Shown: piece after piece, positions 25,451-35,484 of the stretch
How positions within the stretch are numbered: the first letter of the stretch is position 1
How the letters are laid out: each line of letters begins with the position of its first letter
Origin: an uncultured Lachnospiraceae bacterium
GTDB taxonomy: Bacteria > Bacillota > Clostridia > Lachnospirales > Lachnospiraceae
DNA length: 64,000 bases
Direction: 5' to 3'
Assembly: GCA_948470335.1 (NCBI GenBank)
Contig: CAOKOL010000003.1
Location: 62,001-126,000, forward strand
Notes under the pieces: model-generated
The model's input: only the letters and a program-made list of their open reading frames with translations
Told to the model about the DNA's origin: nothing
Database searches by the model: none
Made by a program: the position numbers and the translations under genes

Positions 25451-26907
25451 GGCAGGAGGATGTGGAGAAAATATTAAAGATCGGGGTACAGTTGTCGGCG
25501 GAGCGGGATTTTGACCATCTGCTGGAGCAGGTTCTGTCTTGTGTGATGGAGCTGGCCAACTGTGATGCGGGGACGCTGTATCTGCTGGACGGAGAGGCGC
25601 TGCGTTTTAAGATTATGCGGAATCATACGATGAATGTCTATGCCGGCGGAGACGGAAAGGATCCGGATATGACGCCGGTTCCTTTAAGACAGGAAAATAT
25701 GTGCGCCATGGCATTGCTGGAAGGGCGGACCATCTGCGTGGCAGATGTAAAGAACTGTTCCGAGTATGACTTTTCCGGCCCGATCCGATATGACGCCATG
25801 ACCGGCTATGATACCCGTTCGATGCTGGCGGTACCCATGTGCAGCAGAGAGGGAAATAAACTGGGTGTTCTGCAGTTAATCAATGCTATGGATGAGGCGG
25901 GGAATATACGGCCATTTCCGGAACATATGATTTTGATTCTGGAATCCGTGGCCTCCCAGGCGGCCATTACGATTCAGAATGCCAGATATATTCAGGAGAT
26001 GAAAGAGTTGTTTCAGTCTTTTGTCCGTGTGATGTCCACGGCCATTGACGAGCGCAGTCCCTACAATGCCAGCCACACCCGGCATATGGCCGTATATGGA
26101 GATCGTTTTCTTTGTGAGCTGAACCGGAAAGCGGCGGAAGAAGGGAAGGAGCCGCCTTTTTCCGCCGCCCGGCGGGCAGAATTGCTGACAAGCGTGTGGC
26201 TTCATGATATCGGCAAGCTGGTCATTCCGCTGGAGGTGATGGATAAACCGGCCCGTCTGCGTCCGGAGCAGCATACCGCGATTTTTCACCGCATGGAGGT
26301 ACTGCGGCTGCGGGGGGAGATTGATTGCCTGTCGGGACGGATCAGCGCCGGCGAACAGGAACGGCTGACGCAGCAGACCAGAGAGGCGGAGGAACTGGTG
26401 GAGTCGATCAATACCGCCGGATTTCTTTCTGATGAAACGCTGGAAGCGCTCAGGATACTGTCGGAGCAGACGTACACGGACGAACAGGGACAGACACAGC
26501 CCTGGCTTACGGCAGAGGAATATAAAATGCTGTCGATCCGCAAAGGGACATTATCGGAGAAAGAACGGGCGGTGATAGAAGAACATGTGGTAATCACGGA
26601 AAAACTGCTTTCCCAGATCCGGTTTTCGGAAGAACTGTCCCACGTCAGAGAATGGGCTTCCATGCATCATGAATTTTTAAACGGGGAAGGTTATCCCGGC
26701 CATCTGACGGCCGACCAGATCCCCATGGAGGTGCGCATTATCACGATTCTGGACATTTTTGACGCGCTGACGGCCGACGACCGCCCATATAAGCCGGGAA
26801 TGCCCGCGGAAAAAGCATTGTCAATACTGGAAACCATGGCCGTAAAGGAAGGAAAGCTGGATTCGGAGCTGGTTCGTCAGTTTGCCGAAAGCAGGTGCTG
26901 GGAGTAA
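25447..26907 (+). CDS. GAF and HD-GYP domain phosphodiesterase (486 aa)
   Basis: A GAF sensor domain (about 10-175; ERDFDHLLEQVLSCVMELAN, CDAGTLYLLDG) is followed by an HD-GYP domain: ASHTRHMAVYGDRF, VWLHDIGKLVIP and MHHEFLNGEGYPG with RIITILDIFDALTADDRPY. The HD and GYP metal and substrate residues are intact, so cyclic-di-GMP hydrolysis to pGpG or GMP is likely. An insertion of about 100 residues splits the HD-GYP core (GEIDCLSGRISAGEQ...), as seen in a subgroup of these proteins. Start at 25447 overlaps the MBL gene stop (ATGA). An in-frame ATG at 25411 would add 12 residues but has a poor site. No membrane segments. Confidence 0.92.
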   Translation: MRQEDVEKILKIGVQLSAERDFDHLLEQVLSCVMELANCDAGTLYLLDGEALRFKIMRNHTMNVYAGGDGKDPDMTPVPLRQENMCAMALLEGRTICVADVKNCSEYDFSGPIRYDAMTGYDTRSMLAVPMCSREGNKLGVLQLINAMDEAGNIRPFPEHMILILESVASQAAITIQNARYIQEMKELFQSFVRVMSTAIDERSPYNASHTRHMAVYGDRFLCELNRKAAEEGKEPPFSAARRAELLTSVWLHDIGKLVIPLEVMDKPARLRPEQHTAIFHRMEVLRLRGEIDCLSGRISAGEQERLTQQTREAEELVESINTAGFLSDETLEALRILSEQTYTDEQGQTQPWLTAEEYKMLSIRKGTLSEKERAVIEEHVVITEKLLSQIRFSEELSHVREWASMHHEFLNGEGYPGHLTADQIPMEVRIITILDIFDALTADDRPYKPGMPAEKALSILETMAVKEGKLDSELVRQFAESRCWE

Positions 26908-27245
26908 CGATCAATCTTGCTTCCGGTCGGTCTGGCAGGGAAAAAACGGGGATATGGACAATATTTACATAGAACCTGAGAAAAATGCCGACAATACTGA
27001 TAAAAGCACAGCCCCATAAAGAGGGCCGTAATCATTATGACCAAAACAATTTTTGATTCAAATGAAAGTTTGTGCACACTGATTGGCACAGCTCATATAT
27101 AATAAGTATCGTAAATCCCCCCAATACATTTTATAGTTTTTGCTACACCCCAAAAATACCTTCTCCTAAAAAGGCAGCGTTCGAAAGCTGCCTTTTTAAC
27201 GTTAGAGGGAAACAGATCAGTTTACGACGCAGGAGAATATTGAGT
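26908..27245 (+). other. Gap between the HD-GYP and thioesterase genes
   Basis: Apart from the hairpin at 27168-27197 and a TATAAT at about 27098, no gene or known RNA was recognised. Short open frames here lack ribosome binding sites. Confidence 0.5.
27168..27197 (+). terminator. Intrinsic terminator
   Basis: AAAAAGGCAGC (27168-27178) pairs with GCTGCCTTTTT (27187-27197) around GTTCGAAA, with A and T tracts on both sides, so it could act in both directions. It lies between the HD-GYP gene and the thioesterase gene. Confidence 0.8.
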
Positions 27246-27644
27246 ATGAGAGAAGAAGTTTTAGACGGCATCCGCCGTCATATCCATCCGCTGGGAGGCT
27301 TTGAGAAAGCGCAGCTTCTGATTGCGGAGGAAGGACATATCAGGCTGCGGATTCTTGTGGAGGAAAACGGGCTGAATCTTTACGGTCATCTGCACGGAGG
27401 CTATATTTTTACCCTGTGTGATTCCATTTCCGGCATGTGCGCCTATTCCCATGGAATGACCAACGTAACCCAGCAGGGCAGCATTAATTTTATCCGGGGC
27501 TTTCAGACAGGCCTTTTGTTTGTGGAGGCCCATACGCTGCATAAAGGGCGGAAGACCGCGGTCATCCGGGTGGAAGTCACTTCGGAGGAAGGAAAATTGA
27601 TTGCGTCGGGGAACTTTTCCATGTTTCTGGGGGAGCCAGTCTGA
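27246..27644 (+). CDS. PaaI-type hotdog-fold thioesterase (132 aa)
   Basis: LNLYGHLHGGYIFTLCDSISG near residue 40-60 is the HGG catalytic segment of PaaI/YdiI-like acyl-CoA thioesterases, followed by INFIRGFQTGLLFVEAHTLHKG and ending GNFSMFLG. Length fits a single hotdog domain that dimerises or tetramerises. The ATG at 27246 is used because AGGAG lies 11 bases upstream; the frame stays open farther upstream through the terminator without coding character. Substrate unknown. It stands alone between a terminator and the glnS leader. Confidence 0.85.
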   Translation: MREEVLDGIRRHIHPLGGFEKAQLLIAEEGHIRLRILVEENGLNLYGHLHGGYIFTLCDSISGMCAYSHGMTNVTQQGSINFIRGFQTGLLFVEAHTLHKGRKTAVIRVEVTSEEGKLIASGNFSMFLGEPV

Positions 27645-27773
27645 AAAACCCTTTATGGGCGGCGTGAAAAGCGGAATAGCGGCACCTGAACAGTAACCAA
27701 TCTGACAAAGTGAAGCTGTTTCATATTTACAATTGAATGAAATGTGCTATTATAATATGTAATGATAGAATAT

Positions 27774-27852
27774 CAGGGAAACGGCTCTGCCCATCATATG
27801 CCCCTGTGCGCACGGGAAAATTGTGCCGCAAAGGGCGGCGGGTATTTCCCTG
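27774..27852 (+). other. Foldable leader upstream of glnS
   Basis: CAGGGAAA (27774-27781) pairs perfectly with TTTCCCTG (27845-27852), enclosing two further hairpins (CCC...GGG around TGTGCGCAC, and GCCGC/GCGGC). TATAAT at 27751-27756 would start transcription about 10 bases before it, so most of the 5' untranslated region is this structure. No known riboswitch consensus recognised. Confidence 0.4.
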
Positions 27853-27879
27853 TAAAAATAAGTTTGGAGGAAACCTGTA

Positions 27880-29583
27880 ATGGACAGCGAAAACACAGTG
27901 AATGTAGAGACGGATTCCGAAAAGGAGCCCGTTTCCAGAAATTTTATCGAACAGATTATCGAGAAGGATCTGCAGGAAGGACAGTATGATCATGTGCAGA
28001 CCAGATTTCCCCCGGAACCCAACGGTTATCTTCATATCGGACATGCCAAGTCGATCCTTCTGAATTATGGATTGGCAAAGAAATATAACGGCAAGTTTAA
28101 CATGCGGTTTGATGATACCAATCCTACCAAGGAAAAAGTGGAATATGTGGAGTCCATCAAGGAGGACATCGCATGGCTGGGGGCGGACTGGGAGGACCGT
28201 CTGTTTTTTGCATCCGATTATTTTGACGAGATGTACGCGTGCGCCGTCAAGCTGATTCGGAAGGGAAAAGCTTATGTCTGCGACCTGACGGCGGAGCAGA
28301 TCAGAGAATACAGAGGCACGCTGACGGAGCCGGGCAGGGAAAGCCCTTACCGGAACCGAAGCATAGAGGAGAACCTGGAGCTGTTTGAAAATATGAAAAA
28401 CGGCGTCTATGAGGACGGAAGCAAAGTACTCCGGGCCAAAATCGACATGGCTTCTCCCAATATTAATATGAGAGATCCGGTGATTTACCGTGTGGCTCAT
28501 ATGACCCATCACAACACGGGAGACAAATGGTGCATCTACCCCATGTATGATTTTGCCCATCCCATCGAGGATGCCATTGAGCATGTAACCCACTCCATCT
28601 GTACGCTGGAATTTGAGGACCACAGGCCGCTGTATGACTGGGTGGTGAGAGAGTGTGAGTTTGTTCATCCGCCGAAGCAGATCGAGTTTGCCAAACTTTA
28701 TCTGCGCAATGTGGTGACGGGAAAACGGTATATCAAAAAACTGGTGGAGGACGGCATTGTAGACGGCTGGGATGATCCCCGTCTGGTATCCATCAGCGGG
28801 CTGCGTCGCAGGGGCTATACGCCGGAAGCGATCCGGATGTTTGTGGAGCTGGCAGGCGTTTCCAAAAGCCAGAGCGCCTGTGATTATCAGATGCTTGAAT
28901 ATTGTATCAGAGAGGACCTGAAGCTGAAACGGCCCCGTATGATGGCGGTGCTGCGGCCTCTGAAAGTGATTATTGACAATTATCCGGAAGGACAGGTGGA
29001 ATATCTGGATGTGCCCAACAACCAGGAAAATGAGGAGATGGGCAGCAGGAAGGTGCCTTTCAGCCGGGAGCTGTATATCGAGCGGGAAGACTTTATGGAG
29101 GTGCCGGTAAAAAAATATTTCCGTATGTTTCCGGGCAATGAGGTGCGGCTGATGAACGCATACTTTGTCACCTGCAACAGCTTTGAGAAGGATGAAAACG
29201 GAGAGATCACGGCGCTTCACTGCACTTACGACCCGGAAACCAGAAGCGGCAGCGGCTTTAACGGCAGAAAAGTAAAAGGTACCATCCACTGGGTAGCGGC
29301 GCCCACAGCGGTGCAGGCGGAGGTGCGTCTCTATGAGAATATCGTGGATGAGGAAAAAGGCGTGTATAATGACGACGGAAGCCTGAACCTGAATCCAGAT
29401 TCACTGACTGCCCTGAAAGACTGTTATGTGGAGCCTGCGCTGGCAGAGGCAAAGTCCCCCGACAGCTTCCAGTTTGTGAGAAACGGCTTTTTCTGCGTGG
29501 ACAGCAAAGACAGCAAAGAGGACCATCTGGTATTCAACCGCATCGTATCGCTGAAAAGTTCCTTTAAGCTGCCGCAAAAATAA
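27880..29583 (+). CDS. glnS: Glutaminyl-tRNA synthetase
   Basis: A 567-residue class I synthetase that charges tRNA-Gln. [15 protein letters not shown] carries the HIGH signature (about residues 45-60), followed by MRFDDTNP and the [12 protein letters not shown] segment typical of GlnRS rather than Glu[22 protein letters not shown] is present. The usual VMSKR loop reads VVTGKR here, a variant of the KMSKS class. The C-terminal two beta-barrels are complete. The ATG at 27880 has TGGAGGAAA upstream. Many Firmicutes lack GlnRS and use Glu-tRNA amidotransferase; a subset of clostridia carry this enzyme, probably by ancient transfer. Confidence 0.96.
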   Translation: MDSENTVNVETDSEKEPVSRNFIEQIIEKDLQEGQYDHVQTRFPPEPNGYLHIGHAKSILLNYGLAKKYNGKFNMRFDDTNPTKEKVEYVESIKEDIAWLGADWEDRLFFASDYFDEMYACAVKLIRKGKAYVCDLTAEQIREYRGTLTEPGRESPYRNRSIEENLELFENMKNGVYEDGSKVLRAKIDMASPNINMRDPVIYRVAHMTHHNTGDKWCIYPMYDFAHPIEDAIEHVTHSICTLEFEDHRPLYDWVVRECEFVHPPKQIEFAKLYLRNVVTGKRYIKKLVEDGIVDGWDDPRLVSISGLRRRGYTPEAIRMFVELAGVSKSQSACDYQMLEYCIREDLKLKRPRMMAVLRPLKVIIDNYPEGQVEYLDVPNNQENEEMGSRKVPFSRELYIEREDFMEVPVKKYFRMFPGNEVRLMNAYFVTCNSFEKDENGEITALHCTYDPETRSGSGFNGRKVKGTIHWVAAPTAVQAEVRLYENIVDEEKGVYNDDGSLNLNPDSLTALKDCYVEPALAEAKSPDSFQFVRNGFFCVDSKDSKEDHLVFNRIVSLKSSFKLPQK

Positions 29584-29594
29584 AACCGGCCGAA

Positions 29595-29627
29595 AAAGGC
29601 TCTCCGGAACCATGGCGGAGAGCCTTT
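29595..29627. terminator. Intrinsic terminator after glnS
   Basis: AAAGGCTCTCCG (29595-29606) pairs with CGGAGAGCCTTT (29616-29627). Located between the convergent glnS and the small acidic membrane protein gene; A/T runs on both sides allow two-way function. Confidence 0.85.
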
Positions 29628-29662
29628 CATGAATCTGAAACTTGCGAAGCAGGATTCTTACT

Positions 29663-29941
29663 TTATTCGTCTTTCCCGGAATCCTCCTCGTCCGTATCGG
29701 CGCCGGCTTTCGTGTCCTCAGCAGCCGGATCTTCGGAATCCGTATCTTCCGCGGCTTCCGTCGTGCCGTCGAAATCGTCTTCATAGTCGGAGAGGTCATC
29801 TAAATCATCAAGATCATCAAACTCGTCGAAATCGTCTAAGTCCGAGTCGTTGAAAAATTTGTTTTTAACAAAATAGGCGATTCCTGCTGCGGCTGCGGTA
29901 ACTGCCGCGAAGGCTGCGATTTTTTTCAATTTTTTTGCCAT
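29663..29941 (-). CDS. Small membrane-anchored, highly acidic protein (92 aa)
   Basis: A basic start (MAKKLKKIAAFAAVTAAAA) forms a single N-terminal membrane segment up to about residue 24, followed by KNKFFND and then a strongly acidic tail dominated by Asp and Glu (repeated DDLDDL). No enzymatic motif. The ATG at 29941 has GAAAGGACTG upstream. The layout, a membrane anchor with a long negatively charged tail, resembles small YtxH-like proteins of unknown role. Disordered tail likely. Function unknown. Confidence 0.7.
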   Translation of the reverse strand: MAKKLKKIAAFAAVTAAAAGIAYFVKNKFFNDSDLDDFDEFDDLDDLDDLSDYEDDFDGTTEAAEDTDSEDPAAEDTKAGADTDEEDSGKDE

Positions 29942-30170
29942 GGTATTCAGTCCTTTCTCTTTGTGGCATTGGTAATTTATGCTTATCTTATTGTAATACG
30001 AAGGCGGAAAAATGGGAAGGGATAAACGGATAATTTAATATGAATTTCAGAAATTTGTAACAAAACATTCACAATAGACGCTTGTGTCGGCTTTGTTGAC
30101 ACAATGACGTAAGGAAAAAGCGTTTTTTTGTAAGCTTTAAGAAACAAGCCTGCAATGACAGGAGGTGCCT

Positions 30171-30971
30171 GTGGAACCTGGAAAAAAAGCCATTTTTTTT
30201 GATATTGACGGTACCTTGTATGACAGGGAGCATTCGGAAGAAGTTCCCGACAGCACAAAACTGGCCCTAAAAATGCTGCGGGAGAACGGTCACAGGATTT
30301 TTATCTGTACCGGCCGGGTAAACTGTGCGGTGGAGCAGTCTCTCAGGGGGCTGAACTTTGACGGTATGATCTTGGGCTGCGGCACACAGATTCTCTATCA
30401 CGGGAAGCAGTTGTTTTATCACCGGATGGATGCGGAAACCGTATATCATCTGATGGGGCTTGTGAACAGCGGAGACGGACTGGCGATTCTGGAGGGGAAG
30501 GATGCGCTGTACTGCGACCCGCCGGCGCCGGATTCCCAGTTGTATGCCTATTATCAGAAACGGCTGAGGCTGCTGCGGGATTTGTTAAGGCCCGTATCCG
30601 GGCAGAGCTGGGAGATCAGCAAGATGACCGTGCGTTTCCCAAGAGAGGCGGCGGACAGGCGGCCGGGGCTTCTGCGCAGGGCTTCCGCGTGGGTAACGGT
30701 GATTGACTCCGGCAAATCGGTGGAATTTGTGCCGAAAGGTTTTTCAAAAGCAACCGGCATTGCATATATTCTGGAAAAACTGGGAATAAATAGAGAGGAC
30801 ACCGCTGCGTTTGGCGACAGCATGAATGATTACGAGATGCTTTCCTTTGTGGGAGAAGGCATCGCCATGGGCAACAGTTCCGAAGAGATTTTAAAACTGT
30901 GTGCCCGTCATACGGATTCTGTTTATGAGGACGGGATTTACAAAGCATGTGTCAGAAACCGGTGGATCTGA
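30171..30971 (+). CDS. HAD-superfamily sugar-phosphatase-like hydrolase (Cof type, 266 aa)
   Basis: Motif I IFFDIDGTLYD near residue 10, the motif II-like ICTGR, motif III Lys in GFSKATGI and motif IV FGDSMNDYEM are all in order, with the large type-II cap between, as in Cof-like phosphatases. It probably removes phosphate from a small phosphorylated metabolite. Start: GTG at 30171 with AGGAGG ending 5 bases before it; an in-frame GTG at 30165 lies within that site. Stand-alone gene. Confidence 0.9.
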   Translation: MEPGKKAIFFDIDGTLYDREHSEEVPDSTKLALKMLRENGHRIFICTGRVNCAVEQSLRGLNFDGMILGCGTQILYHGKQLFYHRMDAETVYHLMGLVNSGDGLAILEGKDALYCDPPAPDSQLYAYYQKRLRLLRDLLRPVSGQSWEISKMTVRFPREAADRRPGLLRRASAWVTVIDSGKSVEFVPKGFSKATGIAYILEKLGINREDTAAFGDSMNDYEMLSFVGEGIAMGNSSEEILKLCARHTDSVYEDGIYKACVRNRWI

Positions 30972-31151
30972 ACGACCCGCGGCACAACAGGCCCTGTACG
31001 CCGCATCGGGCTGACAGGTTTTCGGTTGGGTGTGTAAAACGGCGTTCCTTCGTCGGTGTAAATAAATGCGATAAAGCATAAAAATAAGAGAAAACAAGAG
31101 AAAACAGAATATAATATCCTGAAAAAGAAAAAATAAGCGATATTTAGGCTG

Positions 31152-31218
31152 TTGCATTTCAACTGCAATTCCACTAATATATAACCAGTCGTTAGCACTC
31201 GGAGGAAATGAGTGCTAA
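31152..31218 (+). promoter_or_regulatory. groES promoter and CIRCE operator
   Basis: TTGCAT (31152-31157) and TAATAT (31175-31180) are 17 bases apart. The transcription start region is followed by a perfect CIRCE element, TTAGCACTC-N9-GAGTGCTAA (31192-31218), the binding site of the HrcA heat-shock repressor. groESL should therefore be repressed by HrcA and induced by heat. hrcA itself is not in the window. Confidence 0.95.
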
Positions 31219-31243
31219 TAATCAAACAGGAGGAATCAGAATT

Positions 31244-31531
31244 ATGAAATTAGTACCATTAGGTGACAAAGTTATTTTAAAGCAAAAAGACGCAGAAGTG
31301 ACCACCAAATCCGGCATTGTGATTGCCGGCGCTGAAAAAGAGAAACCCCAGGAAGCCGAGGTAATCGCAGTAGGTCCCGGCGGTATGGTAGACGGCAAGG
31401 AAGTTACCATGATGGTAAAGCCCGGCGACGTTGTAATCTATTCCAAGTATGCCGGAACAGAAGTGAAACTGGAAGACGAAGAATTCATCGTTGTCCGCCA
31501 GAATGATATCGTAGCGATTGTAGAGAAATAA
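31244..31531 (+). CDS. groS: Co-chaperonin GroES
   Basis: A 95-residue GroES (MKLVPLGDKVILK, then AVGPGGMVDGK, GDVVIYSKYAGTEVK and FIVVRQNDIVAIVE). It caps the GroEL ring. The mobile loop (VTTKSGIVIAG) is present. The ATG at 31244 follows CAGGAGG. Transcribed from the CIRCE-controlled promoter together with groEL 75 bases downstream. Confidence 0.97.
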   Translation: MKLVPLGDKVILKQKDAEVTTKSGIVIAGAEKEKPQEAEVIAVGPGGMVDGKEVTMMVKPGDVVIYSKYAGTEVKLEDEEFIVVRQNDIVAIVEK

Positions 31532-31600
31532 AATCATAAAACCATAAAACAGGATCGGTCCGAAGCAGACAGTATGAGACCGAAAAATCAGGAGGAATGA

Positions 31601-33229
<1,629 letters not shown>

Positions 33230-33271
33230 TCAGACGCTTTATGCGGAGGGAAAGGCAATTGTAATTGACGG

Positions 33272-33299
33272 TTGCTTTTTCCGGGAAAAGTGTTATAAT
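33272..33299 (+). promoter_or_regulatory. Promoter of the tRNA-Val gene
   Basis: TTGCTT (33272-33277) and a perfect TATAAT (33294-33299) are 16 bases apart, about 50 bases upstream of the tRNA. A GC-rich hairpin (CCGGCATCCCGG/CCGGGATGCCGG, 33317-33345) lies between, probably a structured 5' leader removed by processing. Confidence 0.6.
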
Positions 33300-33351
33300 G
33301 AGTGTAGTTTAAACATCCGGCATCCCGGTTCAGCCGGGATGCCGGAATAAA

Positions 33352-33425
33352 GGAAGCATAGCTCAGCCGGGATGAGCGTTCGCCTCACACGCGAGAGGTC
33401 ATGGGTTCGAGCCCCATTGCTTCCA
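33352..33425 (+). tRNA. tRNA-Val (anticodon CAC)
   Basis: A full cloverleaf can be drawn: acceptor GGAAGCA/TGCTTCC, D arm with GCTC/GAGC, anticodon stem TTCGC/GCGAG around loop CTCACAC (anticodon CAC, reading GTG) and T arm ATGGG/CCCAT with TTCGAGC. The 3' CCA is not encoded, so it is added after transcription. Coordinates include the discriminator base. Confidence 0.93.
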
Positions 33426-33440
33426 TATCGGATACATTCG

Positions 33441-33476
33441 AAAAGGAGCCATGATTTATCAATCATGGCTCCTTTT
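33441..33476 (+). terminator. Terminator of tRNA-Val
   Basis: AAAAGGAGCCATGATT pairs with AATCATGGCTCCTTTT over a 4-base loop, ending in a T run. The minus-strand bactofilin frame runs into this hairpin, which is why its tail is abnormal. Confidence 0.88.
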
Positions 33477-33479
33477 ATG

Positions 33480-34198
33480 CGGGTGCCTTTTTCAGCCGTA
33501 ATATCCCGTTTGACCGAGACATTTCCCTGGATGCCTCCTTTCATGAAACGCAGCTTCTCCGCGCTGACGTCGCCTTCGATGCTGCCCGACAGCACGATGG
33601 TTCCCTCACAATCTACGTTTCCGAATACTTTTCCCAATATTTTAAGGTTGGAGCCGGCGATGATATTACCGTTGATAATAACGTCCGGTGTGATCACGGC
33701 TTCGTATACGGGTTTTTCAGGTACCGCAGGACGGGAAGGGGAGATATCTGAATTTCCCCCGGAGACAACCGGCGGTTCCGAAGCGGGAAGGGTTTCCTGA
33801 GGAAGCTGGTCCCCGGAAGCCGGCTCGTCCGTAACAGGCTCTGCCGTATCGTGTTCGTCTGTGGTATCATCTTCTTTATTGTATTGGTCTGTGGCATTTT
33901 CTGCTCGATCGTATTCGTCTGAGACATCCTCTGCCGTGTCATAATCGTCTGCGGTATTCTCTGCCCTATTGTAATCGTCTGCGGTATCCTCTGTTCTGTC
34001 GTATTCGTCCGCAGTTTGGTTATCCGTATCGTATTCGTTTGAAGTCTGATTTTCCTGAGACTCTTTCGCCTGCGCAGCTTCCGTATCTGTCTGGCGGTAA
34101 TCCGTTTCAGGCTCCCTCTGGGTTTTGGACGCTTCGTCAGAACCGCTCCCTAACAGCTCATTGAGCGCCTTTTTAAAATTACTTTCGTTTTTTTTATT
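33480..34198 (-). pseudogene. Bactofilin-like gene without a start codon and truncated at the 3' end
   Basis: The frame contains a roughly 70-residue bactofilin-type beta-helix stretch (VIINGNIIAGSNLKILGKVF, GTIVLSGSIEGDVSAEKL, VKRDITAEKGTRIKG) that then reads straight into the tRNA terminator and antisense of the tRNA, so the last rungs are missing. The N-terminal 140 residues are an acidic linker with six 10-residue repeats of the type ADEYDRTEDT. A good promoter (34242-34270) and AAGGAG (34206-34211) are present, but no ATG, GTG or TTG follows at the right distance. The sequence CCAAT then eight A can be explained by loss of one G from an original ATG. An internal GTG at 33697 lacks a site. 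Confidence 0.6.
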
Positions 34199-34241
34199 GG
34201 AATATCTCCTTACCCAGGCTGTTTTTAGGCGTATTAATCCA

Positions 34242-34270
34242 ATTATAGCATTGGACAGGCGGATTTACAA
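34242..34270 (-). promoter_or_regulatory. Promoter of the decayed bactofilin gene
   Basis: Minus-strand TTGTAA (34265-34270) and TATAAT (34242-34247) with a 17-base spacer. The transcript would begin about 25 bases before the ribosome binding site. Confidence 0.55.
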
Positions 34271-34398
34271 GCTAATTAAATGAAAAAATCGGAAAACTTC
34301 CGCCATGAAACAGGCCGGGGCAGCGTTTTGTCAGATAAAAATGTTTATTTTGTCTGAGTTCGAGGAAACGCAAAGATATGGCGCGGCACAAAAGCGAA

Positions 34399-34427
34399 TT
34401 GACACCCTAACCCCTTTGTAGTAAGAT
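34399..34427 (+). promoter_or_regulatory. Promoter of the AIM24-like gene
   Basis: TTGACA (34399-34404) and TAAGAT (34422-34427) are separated by 17 bases; the coding start lies 28 bases farther on behind AAAGGTGG. Confidence 0.6.
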
Positions 34428-34454
34428 TGGAAAAAACGAAAGGTGGAAGATAGA

Positions 34455-35132
34455 ATGCAGTATCAAATTACGGGAGAGCCGATGCCGGTGGTTATCTGTG
34501 ACTTAAGCGCCGGAGAGAGTATGATTACGGAGAAAGGCTCCATGGTGTGGATGAGTCCTAATATGGAGATGCAGACCACGGCCGGCGGCATCGGAAAGGC
34601 TTTTGGACGGATGTTCTCCGGTGAATCCATGTTTCAGAATATTTACACGGCGAAGGACGGTCCCGGAATGATTGCTTTTGCCTCCAGTTTTCCCGGCGCG
34701 ATCCGGGCGGTGGAGATCACGCCGGAACGGTCCGTAATCGCCCAGAAGTCAGCCTTTCTGGCTGCGGAGGAAGGGGTGGAGCTGTCCGTATTCTTCCAGA
34801 AGAAGATGGGATCGGGCTTCTTTGGCGGCGAGGGCTTTATTATGCAGAAGCTGTCCGGCCGCGGCATGGCTTTTCTGGAGATCGACGGTTCGGCTGTGGA
34901 ATATGATCTGGGTCCCGGCCAGCAGATGATTGTGGATACGGGCAACCTGGCGATGATAGACGATACCTGCTCGATTGACATTAAGAGCGTTAAGGGCGTT
35001 AAAAACGCGCTGTTTGGCGGAGAAGGACTGTTTAACACCGTGGTGACAGGCCCGGGACATATCGTGTTGCAGACCATGCCCATCAGTGGTTTCGCGGGTG
35101 CCATCTCGGCGGTGCTGCCCAATAAAAATTAA
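34455..35132 (+). CDS. TIGR00266 / AIM24 family protein (225 aa)
   Basis: A beta-rich soluble protein of the TIGR00266 (AIM24) family, with MQYQITGEPMPVVICDL at the start and GSMVWMSPNMEMQTTAGG, GGEGFIMQKLSGRGMAFLE and a VDTGNLAMID segment. These proteins form TRAP-like beta-barrel oligomers; the bacterial role is not established. The ATG at 34455 is chosen over the GTG at 34443 because the ribosome site overlaps the latter. Followed by a terminator. Confidence 0.85.
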   Translation: MQYQITGEPMPVVICDLSAGESMITEKGSMVWMSPNMEMQTTAGGIGKAFGRMFSGESMFQNIYTAKDGPGMIAFASSFPGAIRAVEITPERSVIAQKSAFLAAEEGVELSVFFQKKMGSGFFGGEGFIMQKLSGRGMAFLEIDGSAVEYDLGPGQQMIVDTGNLAMIDDTCSIDIKSVKGVKNALFGGEGLFNTVVTGPGHIVLQTMPISGFAGAISAVLPNKN

Positions 35133-35147
35133 GCGTTTTATTCAGAC

Positions 35148-35182
35148 AAAAAGCTTCGGATCCTGCCGGTCGGAAGCTTTTT
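35148..35182 (+). terminator. Intrinsic terminator after the AIM24-like gene
   Basis: AAAAAGCTTC (35148-35157) pairs with GAAGCTTTTT (35173-35182). The remaining gap to 35418 contains no recognisable gene. Confidence 0.8.
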
Positions 35183-35418
35183 GCCTGCTTATGACCGTAC
35201 CCGAATGCATTCGCTTTCGTGGTCTGCCGTAAATGGCTTTTTATAAATGACGCAGGTGAATTCTGGTTCACTTCTCTATTTCCCCAATTTTTAAAACGAT
35301 TATAAATACGGCAGTCCTTTCTGATATGTGTTGTCTACCGGTTTTTAAATATCACTTATGATCATCTTAAATCTGAGATATAAGCTGTTTGACTCATTTG
35401 AAAATTCCAAATTCTTCT

Positions 35419-35449
35419 TGACATAGAGCTGGCTCCAGGATATATACTG
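35419..35449 (+). promoter_or_regulatory. MerR-family-type promoter of the flavodoxin gene (19-bp spacer)
   Basis: TTGACA (35419-35424) and TATACT (35444-35449) are 19 bases apart, the hallmark of promoters that MerR-type activators untwist. The spacer contains a dyad (TAGAGC-TG-GCTCCA, one mismatch) much like NmlR/AdhR operators. No merR-type gene is in the window. Confidence 0.55.
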
Positions 35450-35484
35450 AACAAAATAAACGCAGAGGAGAGGAGAAATCTGTT

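Noticed and set aside
27727-29289. 520-residue minus-strand open frame opposite glnS
   Set aside because: glnS is unambiguous on the plus strand; the opposite frame has no ribosome site and no known domain.
33352-33480. Prophage or integrative element attachment at tRNA-Val
   Set aside because: No integrase, direct repeat of the tRNA end or element genes found in the window; only the truncated bactofilin hints at it.
33293-33697. 134-residue GTG-started frame across tRNA-Val as a genuine short bactofilin
   Set aside because: The tail translates the terminator and antisense tRNA, and the GTG lacks a ribosome site; better seen as part of a decayed longer gene.
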